A stretch of 26,770 bases of DNA from Candidatus Aenigmatarchaeota archaeon (GTDB taxonomy: Archaea > Aenigmatarchaeota > Aenigmatarchaeia > QMZS01), in NCBI GenBank assembly GCA_003663295.1, contig QMZS01000003.1, forward strand, positions 1 to 26,770, in the 5' to 3' direction. A program made the position numbers and the translations under genes. The notes beneath the pieces are model-generated. The model was not told where the DNA came from. It worked only from the letters and a program-made list of their open reading frames with translations, and did not search any database. Of this stretch, positions 8,575 through 16,500 are shown piece by piece (the stretch's first letter is position 1; every line of letters starts with the position of its first letter).

Positions 8575-9741
8575 ATGTCAAAAAATTCAAAAGAGGAAAA
8601 AATAGCAGAAACTAAAGAAGTGACTAAAACAAAAGAACCAACAACTAAAAGTACCCTGAAAATGAATTATAAAGTATTCGCAGCTCTTCTCTTTGTGGGT
8701 GGTATGGCAATTGGTTTGCTTGCAGGCATGTTGTTAACTCCGAATTCAACATCAGCATCATCGACTCAGAATTCCAATACCAACAATTTCATACAATCCA
8801 TTTTGAATCTAGGTTCAGCATCAACACAATCCATGAATTCGCAGGAGGCTGGGGACAAAGCAATAGATTTCATTACAACCAATTTGTTAGGTCCGGGTAT
8901 TTCAGCAGAACTGGTTTCAATAGAGGAATTAAACGGCGGCTCTTTGTATAAACTTGAATTAAACATTTCAGATGGCAGCAGTTCGCAGGTTGCGGAATCT
9001 TATATAACCAGCGATGGAGAATATATATTCCCGCAGGGAATTCCAACAGGAGAATTTGCGGCTTTGAAGAAAGCGGCAGAAGAAGAGCAAAATAAGCAAC
9101 AGGAGCAGGAAATGGAAGCAATTCCAAAAACAGAGAAACCTGAAGTAAAATTGTTTATAATGGCTTATTGTCCTTATGGTTTGCAGGCAATGAAAGCAGC
9201 AGTACCAGTATATGAATTATTGGATGGAAAGGCTGATATGACAATAAACTTCGTAAGTTACGCAATGCATGGCAAGAAAGAACTTGATGAAAACCTAAGA
9301 ATATACTGCATACAGGAGGAACAAAAAGAAGTATTTTTGAACTACATGGCTTGTTTCACAGAGTCTGATGATTATAAATCATGTCTTGATGAAACCAATG
9401 TAGACAAAACAAAACTTGATTCTTGTATAGCAAGAGTTGATGGAGAATATAATGTAACTAATATGTACAATGATAAAAGCACTTGGGCAAGCGGGAGATT
9501 CCCAATGTTCTATGTTGAAAAAGAAGATAATGAAGCTTATGGAGTTCAGGGTTCACCAACAATGGTAATTAATGGTAAAATTGTTAGTGTAAGCAGGTCA
9601 CCCGAAGCATACAAAGAAGCAATTTGTTCAGCATTTACAACACCTCCGGCAGAATGTAACGAAACACTTTCAAATAATCCAGCATCACCAGGATTTGGCG
9701 GCGGTACAGGAACAGCTTCAACAGGCGGTTGTGCTAATTAA
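8575..9741 (+). CDS. Membrane-anchored thioredoxin-fold protein, GILT/DsbA-like
   Basis: This is a 388-residue protein with a short Lys-rich cytoplasmic N-terminus, one membrane segment at about residues 33-54, a Ser/Thr/Asn linker, a small alpha/beta domain at about 85-165, a Glu/Gln-rich hinge, and a thioredoxin-fold domain from about 190. The active-site position reads AYCPYG (C199-P-Y-G202), so the second cysteine of a CxxC is replaced by Gly. The cis-Pro loop is GSPT (326-329), and further cysteines lie at 245, 260, 270, 284, 351, 361 and 386. This resembles DPANN secreted thiol oxidoreductases of the GILT/DsbA type. A role in disulfide chemistry outside the membrane is inferred. It is probably monocistronic, followed by a T-rich repeat tract. 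Confidence 0.8.
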   Translation: MSKNSKEEKIAETKEVTKTKEPTTKSTLKMNYKVFAALLFVGGMAIGLLAGMLLTPNSTSASSTQNSNTNNFIQSILNLGSASTQSMNSQEAGDKAIDFITTNLLGPGISAELVSIEELNGGSLYKLELNISDGSSSQVAESYITSDGEYIFPQGIPTGEFAALKKAAEEEQNKQQEQEMEAIPKTEKPEVKLFIMAYCPYGLQAMKAAVPVYELLDGKADMTINFVSYAMHGKKELDENLRIYCIQEEQKEVFLNYMACFTESDDYKSCLDETNVDKTKLDSCIARVDGEYNVTNMYNDKSTWASGRFPMFYVEKEDNEAYGVQGSPTMVINGKIVSVSRSPEAYKEAICSAFTTPPAECNETLSNNPASPGFGGGTGTASTGGCAN

Positions 9742-9755
9742 TAATTGATTTGTTT

Positions 9756-9790
9756 TTAATTTATTTTAATTTATTTTAATTTATTTTAAA
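9756..9790 (+). repeat. AT-rich tandem repeat, 10-bp unit, about three copies
   Basis: The unit TTATTTTAAT recurs at 9761, 9771 and (ending in AAA) 9781, with a partial copy before. It directly follows the GILT-like gene. The T-runs could also serve as an archaeal U-rich transcription terminator, which would separate this gene from eL19. Confidence 0.5.
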
Positions 9791-9854
9791 TTGGTGTTAT
9801 ATATCTGTGAATTTTATGCGATTAAGGTTCTTTTATTTTTTAATAAATAAGTTT

Positions 9855-10268
9855 ATGAACAGGAAAAGACTGGCGGCAAGAATATTAAAAGTGGGTAGAA
9901 ATAAAGTCTGGTTTGATCACACAAAAAAGAAAGAGATAGAAGAATCAATAACTGCTGCGGATTTCAGGGAATTAATAAAGAAAAAGGCAATAAAGAAAAT
10001 CCCTGAGAAGAAAAATCTGTCAATTCGAAAGAAAGTTAAAAAAGGAACAGGTAGCAGGAAAGGAGCAAAATATTCCCGTTTAGGTAAAAAAAGAAGATGG
10101 ATTATAAAAATTAGAGGTTTAAGAGCGGAATTGAAAAGATTGCTGACTGGCGATAAAATCGAAAAAACAATTTATAAGGATTTATACAGGAAATCTGGAG
10201 GAGGATTTTTCAGGGATAAATCACATTTAAATTCTTATCTTGAGAGGCAGGAATTAATTAAAAAATAG
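9855..10268 (+). CDS. rpl19e: Large ribosomal subunit protein eL19
   Basis: This is a 137-residue basic protein starting MNRKRLAARILKVGRNKVWFD, the conserved N-terminus of the L19e family, followed by the Arg/Lys-rich RKGAKYSRLGKKRRW segment that contacts 23S rRNA. The frame stays open upstream to an ATG at 9807, but those 16 extra residues are hydrophobic and absent from the family, so I chose 9855. The length is slightly short of the typical archaeal protein of about 150 residues. It stands between the GILT-like gene and aL12 rather than in the usual ribosomal protein cluster. Confidence 0.93.
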   Translation: MNRKRLAARILKVGRNKVWFDHTKKKEIEESITAADFRELIKKKAIKKIPEKKNLSIRKKVKKGTGSRKGAKYSRLGKKRRWIIKIRGLRAELKRLLTGDKIEKTIYKDLYRKSGGGFFRDKSHLNSYLERQELIKK

Positions 10269-10379
10269 ATTATTTTGGCAGTTGAGAAATTTTATATTAG
10301 TTAATTATTTTTATTTTAAGTATCTGAATTGTTGAATATTTGATACAAGGGGTTGCTTTTAAAGTTTTCTAATCATATT

Positions 10380-10688
10380 ATGGGACTTGAATATATATAC
10401 GCGGCATTATTGTTGCATGAAGCAAAAAAAGACATTGATGAGGCTTCAGTATCCAAAATTATAGAATCTGTTGGTTTAACCGCAGATAAAGCAATGATTA
10501 AATCAACCGTGGAAAATTTAAAAGAAGTTAATATTGAAGAGGTCTTGAGTTCTGCAGTAGCAGCTCCGGTAGCGGCAACAGTAGCGCCGGTAGCAGGAGG
10601 AGAAGAAAAGAAAGAAGAGAAAAAAGAAGAAAACACAGAAAAGAAAGCCGAAGCAGCAGCAACAGGATTAAGTTCTTTATTTGGATAA
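10380..10688 (+). CDS. rpl12: Large ribosomal subunit stalk protein aL12/P1
   Basis: This is a 102-residue acidic stalk protein. The N-terminal dimerisation domain (MGLEYIYAALLLHEAKKDID... to about residue 57) is followed by an Ala/Pro/Val-rich hinge, a Glu/Lys-rich charged stretch and the C-terminal GLSSLFG motif that recruits translational GTPases. Start 10380 is chosen over an in-frame start at 10353 because the family begins MxYIYAALLL. In archaea this gene usually follows L1 and L10/P0. Neither is adjacent here, so the stalk operon is broken up. A CTTTTAAA element lies about 20 nt upstream. Confidence 0.95.
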   Translation: MGLEYIYAALLLHEAKKDIDEASVSKIIESVGLTADKAMIKSTVENLKEVNIEEVLSSAVAAPVAATVAPVAGGEEKKEEKKEENTEKKAEAAATGLSSLFG

Positions 10689-10791
10689 ATTTTTATTGAT
10701 TTTTGGTTGTAATAATTTAATTAGAATTAATGATATTTTTGTTTTTTAAATCAAAATAAATAATTTAACTGTTTATTTATTGAGGGTCAAA

Positions 10792-11247
10792 ATGAATTTA
10801 AGAGATAAGCTGGAAGTTGGGAAATATAATTTATTGGGTAATTTTTATCTTAAAGGCGGAGATATAACTACAGCCGCAAAATATTTTGAAAGAAGTCTAG
10901 AAATAAATCCCGATGATGAAAAAGCTCATTATAATCTTGGGTGTTGTTATCTTTCTTTGAAGAGAATAAAATATGCTGAAAAAGAATTTAGAAATGTTTT
11001 GAAACTGAACCTGGGTAATGATTTGGCTTGGATGAGACTTGGGAATATTTATATGTTAGATATACCTGAAAGAAAAGAAGAAGGAATTTGGTATGATGAG
11101 ATTGGAAAGCGTATTAATGAATTAAATGAAGTATGCAAAAATCCACTTAAAATGCAAATCGAGGAAATTATAGAAAAATATAGTAATTCTATTGGAATCT
11201 TTTATGTTGAATTTGACGAAAATAAAAATATTTCTTTTGCGGATTAG
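10792..11247 (+). CDS. Small TPR-repeat protein
   Basis: This is a 151-residue protein with about three tetratricopeptide repeats in its first 105 residues (for example LLGNFYLKGGDITTAAKYFE, then RSLEINPDDEKAHYNLGCCY, then WMRLGNIY), followed by a helical C-terminal tail. TPR proteins are protein-protein adaptors; the partner is unknown. The ATG at 10792 has a GAGG Shine-Dalgarno-like sequence at 10782-10785, whereas an upstream in-frame TTG at 10780 does not, so 10792 is preferred. It precedes the TFB-like gene by 31 bp on the same strand, and the two may be co-transcribed. Confidence 0.8.
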   Translation: MNLRDKLEVGKYNLLGNFYLKGGDITTAAKYFERSLEINPDDEKAHYNLGCCYLSLKRIKYAEKEFRNVLKLNLGNDLAWMRLGNIYMLDIPERKEEGIWYDEIGKRINELNEVCKNPLKMQIEEIIEKYSNSIGIFYVEFDENKNISFAD

Positions 11248-11278
11248 AGATAAATAAATATTATTCCTAAGTAATATA

Positions 11279-11821
11279 ATGGAAGAAATGGAAGATTATC
11301 TTAGGGTTATTTTAGATGACACTTCGCTTTTAGATAAATCTAAAGATGTGTTGTTAAAAGGAGCTATTGATATTTATAGAGAACTTAAACATTTTCGTTA
11401 TTCTGGAGAAACTAAAGCAAATGTTGCGTTATATTTGGCCTGCGATGAGTATTCTTGCGCAATACCAAAGAAAATTCCAAAACCAAAACTCCCGCTTTTA
11501 CATAAAGCAAGGAAGAGAACAGGAATTAAAAGAGTGGATATTCTTGAAAGAATAGATCCTATGTGTAAGTTAGCGGATAAAGAAAGAGCTTGTGTTTCTG
11601 AAACAGCAAAACATATTTTAAAAGAGTATCAGAAGAAAGATATTATAAAATATGGAGCTGGGGTGCCTGTTGGAACTGCGGTAACTGCAATATATATAGC
11701 TTCTAAAATCTGCGAGGAGCCAATAACACAAAGAGAATTACAAAAATATTTTGGTGTGAATGAAGTTACAATCAGAAAAAGATACAAGGAGATGAAAAAT
11801 ACATTAGGAATTTGTTTTTGA
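11279..11821 (+). CDS. TFB-like protein (TFIIB cyclin core without zinc ribbon)
   Basis: This is a 180-residue protein. Residues of about 20-75 resemble the first cyclin-like repeat of archaeal TFB (IDIYRELKHFRYSGETKANVA... YLACDEYSCAIPKK). Residues of about 88-178 are the second repeat, ending in the TFB/TFIIB signature of an AVTAIYIASKIC helix, TQRELQKYFGVNEVTIRKRY and the DNA-recognition helix. TFB proper bridges TBP-TATA and RNA polymerase. Here the N-terminal zinc ribbon and B-reader are absent: the frame starts at 11279 and I see no CxxC upstream. It could still bind TBP-DNA at a BRE but should not recruit polymerase in the normal way, so a modulating or competing role is possible (inference). 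Confidence 0.8.
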   Translation: MEEMEDYLRVILDDTSLLDKSKDVLLKGAIDIYRELKHFRYSGETKANVALYLACDEYSCAIPKKIPKPKLPLLHKARKRTGIKRVDILERIDPMCKLADKERACVSETAKHILKEYQKKDIIKYGAGVPVGTAVTAIYIASKICEEPITQRELQKYFGVNEVTIRKRYKEMKNTLGICF

Positions 11822-11842
11822 TTCAATTTGATTATTTAACTA

Positions 11843-11857
11843 AATCTAATTTAGATT
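11843..11857. repeat. Short perfect inverted repeat after the TFB-like gene
   Basis: AATCTAA and TTAGATT flank one T, 22 bp after the stop codon. No T-run follows, so it is not a clear terminator. It may be a hairpin at the mRNA 3' end. Confidence 0.3.
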
Positions 11858-11961
11858 AATTGCTAAAGTGCAGAATTTTAGGTTTAGGATGGATTTTACT
11901 GTAAATTAAAATTATAAATAAAATTTCTAATGTAAGTTTGTTGTTTTGTTTGGAGAACATA

Positions 11962-12135
11962 TTATTTATAACCCAACTTTGACAGTTTGTCCTTTATTTT
12001 ATCCAAGAACATAATTTGATAGATAGATATTTTGAAGGATTTTTTCAGGTAATTCCGCATCAAAAATTTTTTGTTTATGGAGTCAAAGTTTGAATATATC
12101 CTTTTTTCGACTTTAACCGTAACTGTCAAATTCAT
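11962..12135 (-). CDS. Possible small protein of unknown function
   Basis: The minus-strand frame from the ATG at 12135 gives 57 residues (MNLTVTVKVEKRIYSNFDSI... ISIYQIMFLDKIKDKLSKLG), with an N-terminal strand-rich part and a helical tail. The frame is open upstream to 12252 (96 residues), but that extension runs across repeated DNA. The pattern vaguely recalls short archaeal antitoxin-like proteins, but I cannot assign it. It lies in an otherwise gene-free, repeat-bearing stretch, so chance coding is possible. Confidence 0.3.
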   Translation of the reverse strand: MNLTVTVKVEKRIYSNFDSINKKFLMRNYLKKSFKISIYQIMFLDKIKDKLSKLGYK

Positions 12136-12366
12136 CTGGCTGATTTTAGTGAATAATACAATATTGCAATTCCAAAAAGACATTTCATATGCTCTTAGCG
12201 TAGGATTCCTCACGATTTTAATCTCATCCCCAACTGTCAAATTCCCCTGCAAAAAATAAGTGAAAAAATGTTTACATTTGTATAATATGCTCTAAAAAGC
12301 TGAATTTTAAGGAATTGGTAAGATTTTTAACTGCCAAATTCATTGTGCAAAAAAGGTGAAAAAATC
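12121..12366. repeat. Three imperfect direct repeats (AACTGYCAAATTC)
   Basis: The core occurs at 12121-12133, 12232-12244 and 12329-12341 (with C for T at position 6). The last two also share a following GCAAAAAA and GTGAAAAAAT, making about 40 bp of similarity, and start 97 bp apart. A related core in reverse orientation (TTGACAGTTT) is at 11979-11988, and a weaker ATGTCAAACTT follows at 12378-12388. They lie in the gene-poor stretch between the TFB-like gene and tRNA-Thr. Confidence 0.5.
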
Positions 12367-12510
12367 AAAAATTGGTAAATGTCAAACTTAGGTTATAACT
12401 TCTTATAATACATACCAAAGAATTATTAAAACTGGGTCTCTATTCTAATAAATATTGAGGTTAAAGGTAAAATAAAAAAATAATTATAATTTTATGCCTC
12501 AGTAGCTCAG

Positions 12511-12650
12511 TTAAACTGTAAACAGTATTCATCGAAGATGATGCTCCTTTTTCGCATTGCGAAAAATAAGGTTTAATCATTTAGCCTGCCTTTGCTTAAA
12601 TACCTTAGAAAAAGCTCGGTAAGCTTTAAAAGAGTTTCGGTTTAGAGAAA
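12511..12650 (+). other. tRNA-Thr intron 1 in the D-loop (140 nt)
   Basis: It interrupts the D-loop after AG (about position 15/16). Predicted splice-site structure: exon CTC (12506-12508) pairs with intron GAG (12645-12647). Three-nt bulges AGT (12509-12511) and AAT (12649-12651) hold the cuts, and an inner helix joins 12512-12518 with 12638-12644. One core pair (G12505/A12648) is a mismatch, so this is a relaxed BHB and the borders could shift by 1-2 nt. Inside are two hairpins, 12548-12566 (8-bp stem, 3-nt loop) and 12611-12627 (6-bp stem, 5-nt loop). The intron is long for an archaeal tRNA and encodes no obvious protein. Confidence 0.7.
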
Positions 12651-12695
12651 TCTGGTAGAGTGCGTGCTTGGTAAGCACGAGGTCCCGAGTTCAAC

Positions 12696-12738
12696 GCAAC
12701 CATTTCAGTTCAAATAATAAAAGAAATGGTTATGAAAA
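12696..12738 (+). other. tRNA-Thr intron 2 in the T-loop (43 nt), canonical BHB
   Basis: The exon sequence TTCA (12690-12693) pairs with intron TGAA (12733-12736) as a 4-bp core. Three-nt bulges ACG (12694-12696) and AAC (12737-12739) lie on opposite strands and are cut after the second base. The intron helix AACCATTTC (12698-12706) with GAAATGGTT (12723-12731) closes the inner side after one C-A mismatch. The T-stem is the outer helix. This is the geometry the archaeal tRNA splicing endonuclease recognises, and it places the intron at position 59/60. Confidence 0.82.
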
Positions 12739-12770
12739 CCTCGGCTGAGGCTGTTTATACTTACCAAAAT

Positions 12771-13583
12771 TCAATCAAAACCTTGAGCAACATCAATAAA
12801 AAGTTTTTTAAACTCCTTTAAATCTCTTTCTCCAACTACATCTGAGACATTAAATGTAAAAAGATATCCATATCTAGAATAATAAATCCCCAATTTTTTG
12901 ATATCCACATTATTTTCAAAATTATCTATTCCCCCCAACTCATTAAGTATAAAATATCCTATTAATTGTAAAAAATATTCTTTAGTAAATTTAAAATTAA
13001 TTGTTGTTTTTATATCTATTAAAGTGTCTCCTATTATTAAATCTGCATCTGCACCACCAACCATTAAAGATGCAGTTCCAAATGTCGGATTTAATACACA
13101 AAACTCATTTTTCATAAAATAATTCTTTGGAATTACGGAATATAAATTATTTAAATCTTCTATATCTCTCGGTTCAATATCCAATGAATTTGGAAGAACC
13201 CCTCCAGATCTAAGAATACCATCTAATTTAGCTATAAGTATTACTGAACTTAATAAATTATTGGATAAAACTCCTTCATCCAAATACATTTCATAATTAT
13301 CCTTAGCCCTATTGACTATCTCTTCGCTGGTTTCTCTTAAATCATCTTCAAATCTCGCCAAACCTTTCACTTCTTCACAAACCCAATCTCGATTTATGAT
13401 TTTATTATTATGTCTTGCAATATAGAATCTAAGAAGATAATCAAAAGCTGTACCAATTAACATATAATTTTTTGTTTTTGGTTTAACAAGAATATACTTC
13501 TCTTTTTTAATCTGTGGCATTTTAAAAATTTTCTGAAATTTTTCATATAACCTTTTATTCTTCATAAAATCAGTTAAACTCAT
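12771..13583 (-). CDS. PD-(D/E)XK nuclease-like protein, last gene of helicase operon
   Basis: A 270-residue protein. An early GTAFDYLLRFY motif (residues 44-54), then GGADADLIIGDTLIDIKTT with Asp181, Asp190 and Lys192, then QLIGY (Gln206, Tyr210), give the order motif I, D...DxK, QxxxY seen in RecB/Cas4-type PD-(D/E)XK nucleases. It probably cuts DNA using metal ions. I chose the ATG at 13583, which overlaps the helicase stop by 14 nt (translational coupling); the frame is open upstream to 13667, but that part lies wholly inside the helicase gene. The stop lies 19 bp from the end of the tRNA-Thr gene on the other strand. The pairing with a DUF1998-type helicase suggests a joint role in DNA restriction or repair. 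I do not recognise a named system. Confidence 0.8.
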   Translation of the reverse strand: MSLTDFMKNKRLYEKFQKIFKMPQIKKEKYILVKPKTKNYMLIGTAFDYLLRFYIARHNNKIINRDWVCEEVKGLARFEDDLRETSEEIVNRAKDNYEMYLDEGVLSNNLLSSVILIAKLDGILRSGGVLPNSLDIEPRDIEDLNNLYSVIPKNYFMKNEFCVLNPTFGTASLMVGGADADLIIGDTLIDIKTTINFKFTKEYFLQLIGYFILNELGGIDNFENNVDIKKLGIYYSRYGYLFTFNVSDVVGERDLKEFKKLFIDVAQGFD

Positions 13584-16500
13584 TTTTATCACGCAATTCA
13601 TAAAGAAATGGAAGAAGGTCTCTTTTCCTGAGAAAATCCAAATCATTCTGTCTCCAAAAACTTCCAATACATCTTATGCAACCATCTTTACAACAAGGAT
13701 ATTCACAAAGTTTTATTGCTCCATTTATTATATTTATCCATTTCTTTGAGATTACATCTACAAAACCTACACCTCCATCTATATTATCAAACAATATTAA
13801 TTTTGAAGTATTTTCTAATATCATTCCGCTTATTTCTCCATCTTCACAACCAACCTCAAGGGTTGCTGCAGCTATTAAAGTGTTAAGAAATGTCAAAGGA
13901 CTGTCTAAATTTAAATTCAAATAATCTAAAACAATTGCCCTAGTTTTAAATTTAGTTCCAATAGTTTTATTGGCGGGTATATGAACATGATTATCAAAAC
14001 TTGATCTATTAGAATTTTTTGAATATAATTCCCCACATAGTTCACATAAAAAATAATTTTTCTTATTACCATCTTCAGTTACTGAATCAAATACCCTACC
14101 TATCTCACATACAATTGGCTTAGAAACCATATTACTATCAAATTTTATTTCTTTAGGTAAATTTATTACTTTAAATCTCCAATTAACCCTTTTTTGAATC
14201 AGAGAAAATGTTGATCTCTTTGCTCTAATTACTTTTGGTTCTATAATATATTTAGTATTTTCAATCAAATTATCCTTACATAATGGACATTTAGTTTCAT
14301 TTTTATTTATATACATGACCTCTTTACAAGAAGGGCATTGTTTAAAATTTTCCGTAATAATTTTAATTTTATTTGCAGGATATAAATCAATCTTATAACA
14401 ATTAAATCTTGATTTATCATAATCTAAAGTGGTTGGAGGACAAACTTCTTTTATATTAAAACCCTTTATTGGAGCTCTACCATTCACTAAAACTATTGAT
14501 CCTCCAGTACCAAAAGCATAATCAGGAAGAAGTCCCGCTTCTTTAAAATAATTAAATACATCCATATTTCTTTGAAAATCCTTGCTTTTTAGAGAATTTT
14601 GTAATTCGATGAAATCTTCAAGTTGTTTTATCCAATTATCAATTAAATTATCTGTGTTAAAATCAATATTACTAAGTTTTAAATACTTATTTAAATGAAT
14701 TTTGAAATCACTCTCATAACTTTTCCAATACTCTTTTATTTTATCAAAATGTTTTTCCCAATTATTTATATTGGACCATGCTAAGCCTTCAGTTTTCTCT
14801 CTAAATTTGGTTTCATACAATACATAACTGAAAAATACGCTAAATAATGCTTTTTTGATTGGAATTTCAAGATCCAATACAAAAGCTGGAGGGTTTATCT
14901 TTCCCTCCACCAATCCTTCAGGCTCATAAAAATAGGTAGAATCTAAAGTCCTTTTAGATAAATAAGTAACTGCAATAGTTGATTGTCCGCACCTACCGGA
15001 TCTACCCGTTCTTTGTACATATTGAGCAGGACTTGGTGGAGCATATAACAAACCAATAACATCAAGATCGCCGACATCTATACCTAATTCTAAAGTAGGT
15101 GTGGCTACTAAAAAATTAACATTTCCTTTACTTTCTTTAAAATCAGATTCTATTTGTGACCTTCTATCAGGCGGTGTTTTTCCTGTATCTATCCTTGATT
15201 TCAATATAGGAATATTATCAATTCTTTTCCATTCACCATAATAATTAGTCTCAACGTCTTCTTTTTCAATTTTACAAACTTCAATAAATTCTTCCTTAAA
15301 AAAATGTTTTTCTTCACATTCATTTAAAAATCCCTTATTTCTAAGCAGATCTATAATCTCTTTTGGAATGCTTAAGTCAATTTTTCCTTTTGGTTTGCGA
15401 TCAAGTTTATTGATCTTCTTGTAAATTCCCATCAACAAATCAAGGTTATCTTTAAATTGATTAAAAGAATGAAATTCATCTCTATTTACAATTTCATAAT
15501 AGGACAATATTTGGTTTTGTTCTTTAAAAACTTCAAACGCATCAAATATATTTTTTTTATCATCTTCTGAAAATTTATCCAATTCTGCTACTTGAAGTTT
15601 AAAAAGCCCCCTATTCATTAAACTAGCTACTTTTTTTCCACTACTCATCAACTCTTCATACAATTCTTTCTTTAAACTCAATTCTAGATATTCATTAATG
15701 GTTGTCTTTCTTTTTATACTATTAATAATTTCAAATATCAAATTAGAAAGATATAGTGGTTCAACAAGTTTTTCTATTCTTTTTTGTAACTCTGCACGTG
15801 CTATATTTTTCAAATGAGTTTCTTCTATTTCTCGAGCAAACTTTGAAGTTCTTTGAACATTGTCTGTAAAAACAAGAAGTTTTCTCCTATTTTCAGGTAA
15901 AGCCATAAAAAATTCATCAAATACTATGTGTGAACAATTTTCATCAGAAATCTTAGAAACGGGAACAATTAAAGATTGCCTACACTCTTTAAAATTACAG
16001 GAAGGACAATATTTATTATTGGTTTTATGATTTAGTATATCTATTTTTTCTGGATTTTCAATAGCATATACTGCAATGAAATCCGATTCATTACAACTTT
16101 CACATTTTATAATATTATCTGAATAAAGTTTTAAACAATGCATGCAAATTTTTAATTTTCTATTGGAATTCTTAAATAGTTTTTTCGACAGAATTATAGC
16201 TCCATCCTTTTTTTGCTCCTTTTGATTATTAAAATTATTAAGAAATCCAATAATATCCAAATCTTCAAAAATAATATCTGAATTTTCTTGATTTTTTGGT
16301 ACTTCAAACTCATAGTTTATATATTCTTCGCCACATTGCCTGCAAGTAACTATCTCAAATATTAATTTGGATTTGCAAACACTACATTGATCCATCTTGG
16401 TAAAATAGATTTTATTACAAGAGTGGCATCTATATAAATGTGGAGGTGCACAGAAATATGAATGAGCTCGAATTTCATTTTTATTTAAATTCACCTTATT

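Larger units (their letters stand above)
12496..12752 (+). tRNA. tRNA-Thr(GGU) with two introns (D-loop and T-loop)
   Basis: Three exons, 12496-12510, 12651-12695 and 12739-12752, join to a 74-nt cloverleaf. Acceptor GCCTCAG pairs perfectly with CTGAGGC (12745-12751). The D-stem is GCTC/GAGT (one G-U pair) with loop AGTCTGGTA. The anticodon stem CGTGC/GCACG carries loop TTGGTAA, so the anticodon is GGT (12670-12672), reading ACC and ACU. The variable loop is AGGTC. The T-stem CCGAG/CTCGG carries loop TTCAACC. Discriminator T73, G1-C72 and C2-G71 fit archaeal tRNA-Thr identity. No CCA is encoded. The unspliced gene has no contiguous T-arm or acceptor stem. All stems are intact after joining, so it looks functional. 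A TAATTATAATTTTA stretch just upstream may be the promoter. Confidence 0.88.

Noticed and set aside
10373..10636. 87-residue minus-strand frame opposite aL12
   Set aside because: Antisense of the Ala/Lys/Glu-rich stalk protein; Ser/Phe runs are typical of such shadows.
12071..12259. 62-residue plus-strand hydrophobic frame
   Set aside because: It spans the direct repeats and is antisense to an equally doubtful minus-strand frame; no start signal was seen.
12121..12366. Possible CRISPR array from the repeated AACTGYCAAATTC core
   Set aside because: Only three imperfect copies, spacing near 100 bp, and no cas genes.
12530..12545. C/D box guide RNA inside tRNA intron 1
   Set aside because: A partial C-box-like ATGATG is present but no D box at suitable distance.
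12690..12720. Split or trans-spliced tRNA instead of an intron
   Set aside because: The 3' part of the T-arm and acceptor is found in order only 43 nt downstream with a perfect BHB, so a cis intron explains it fully.
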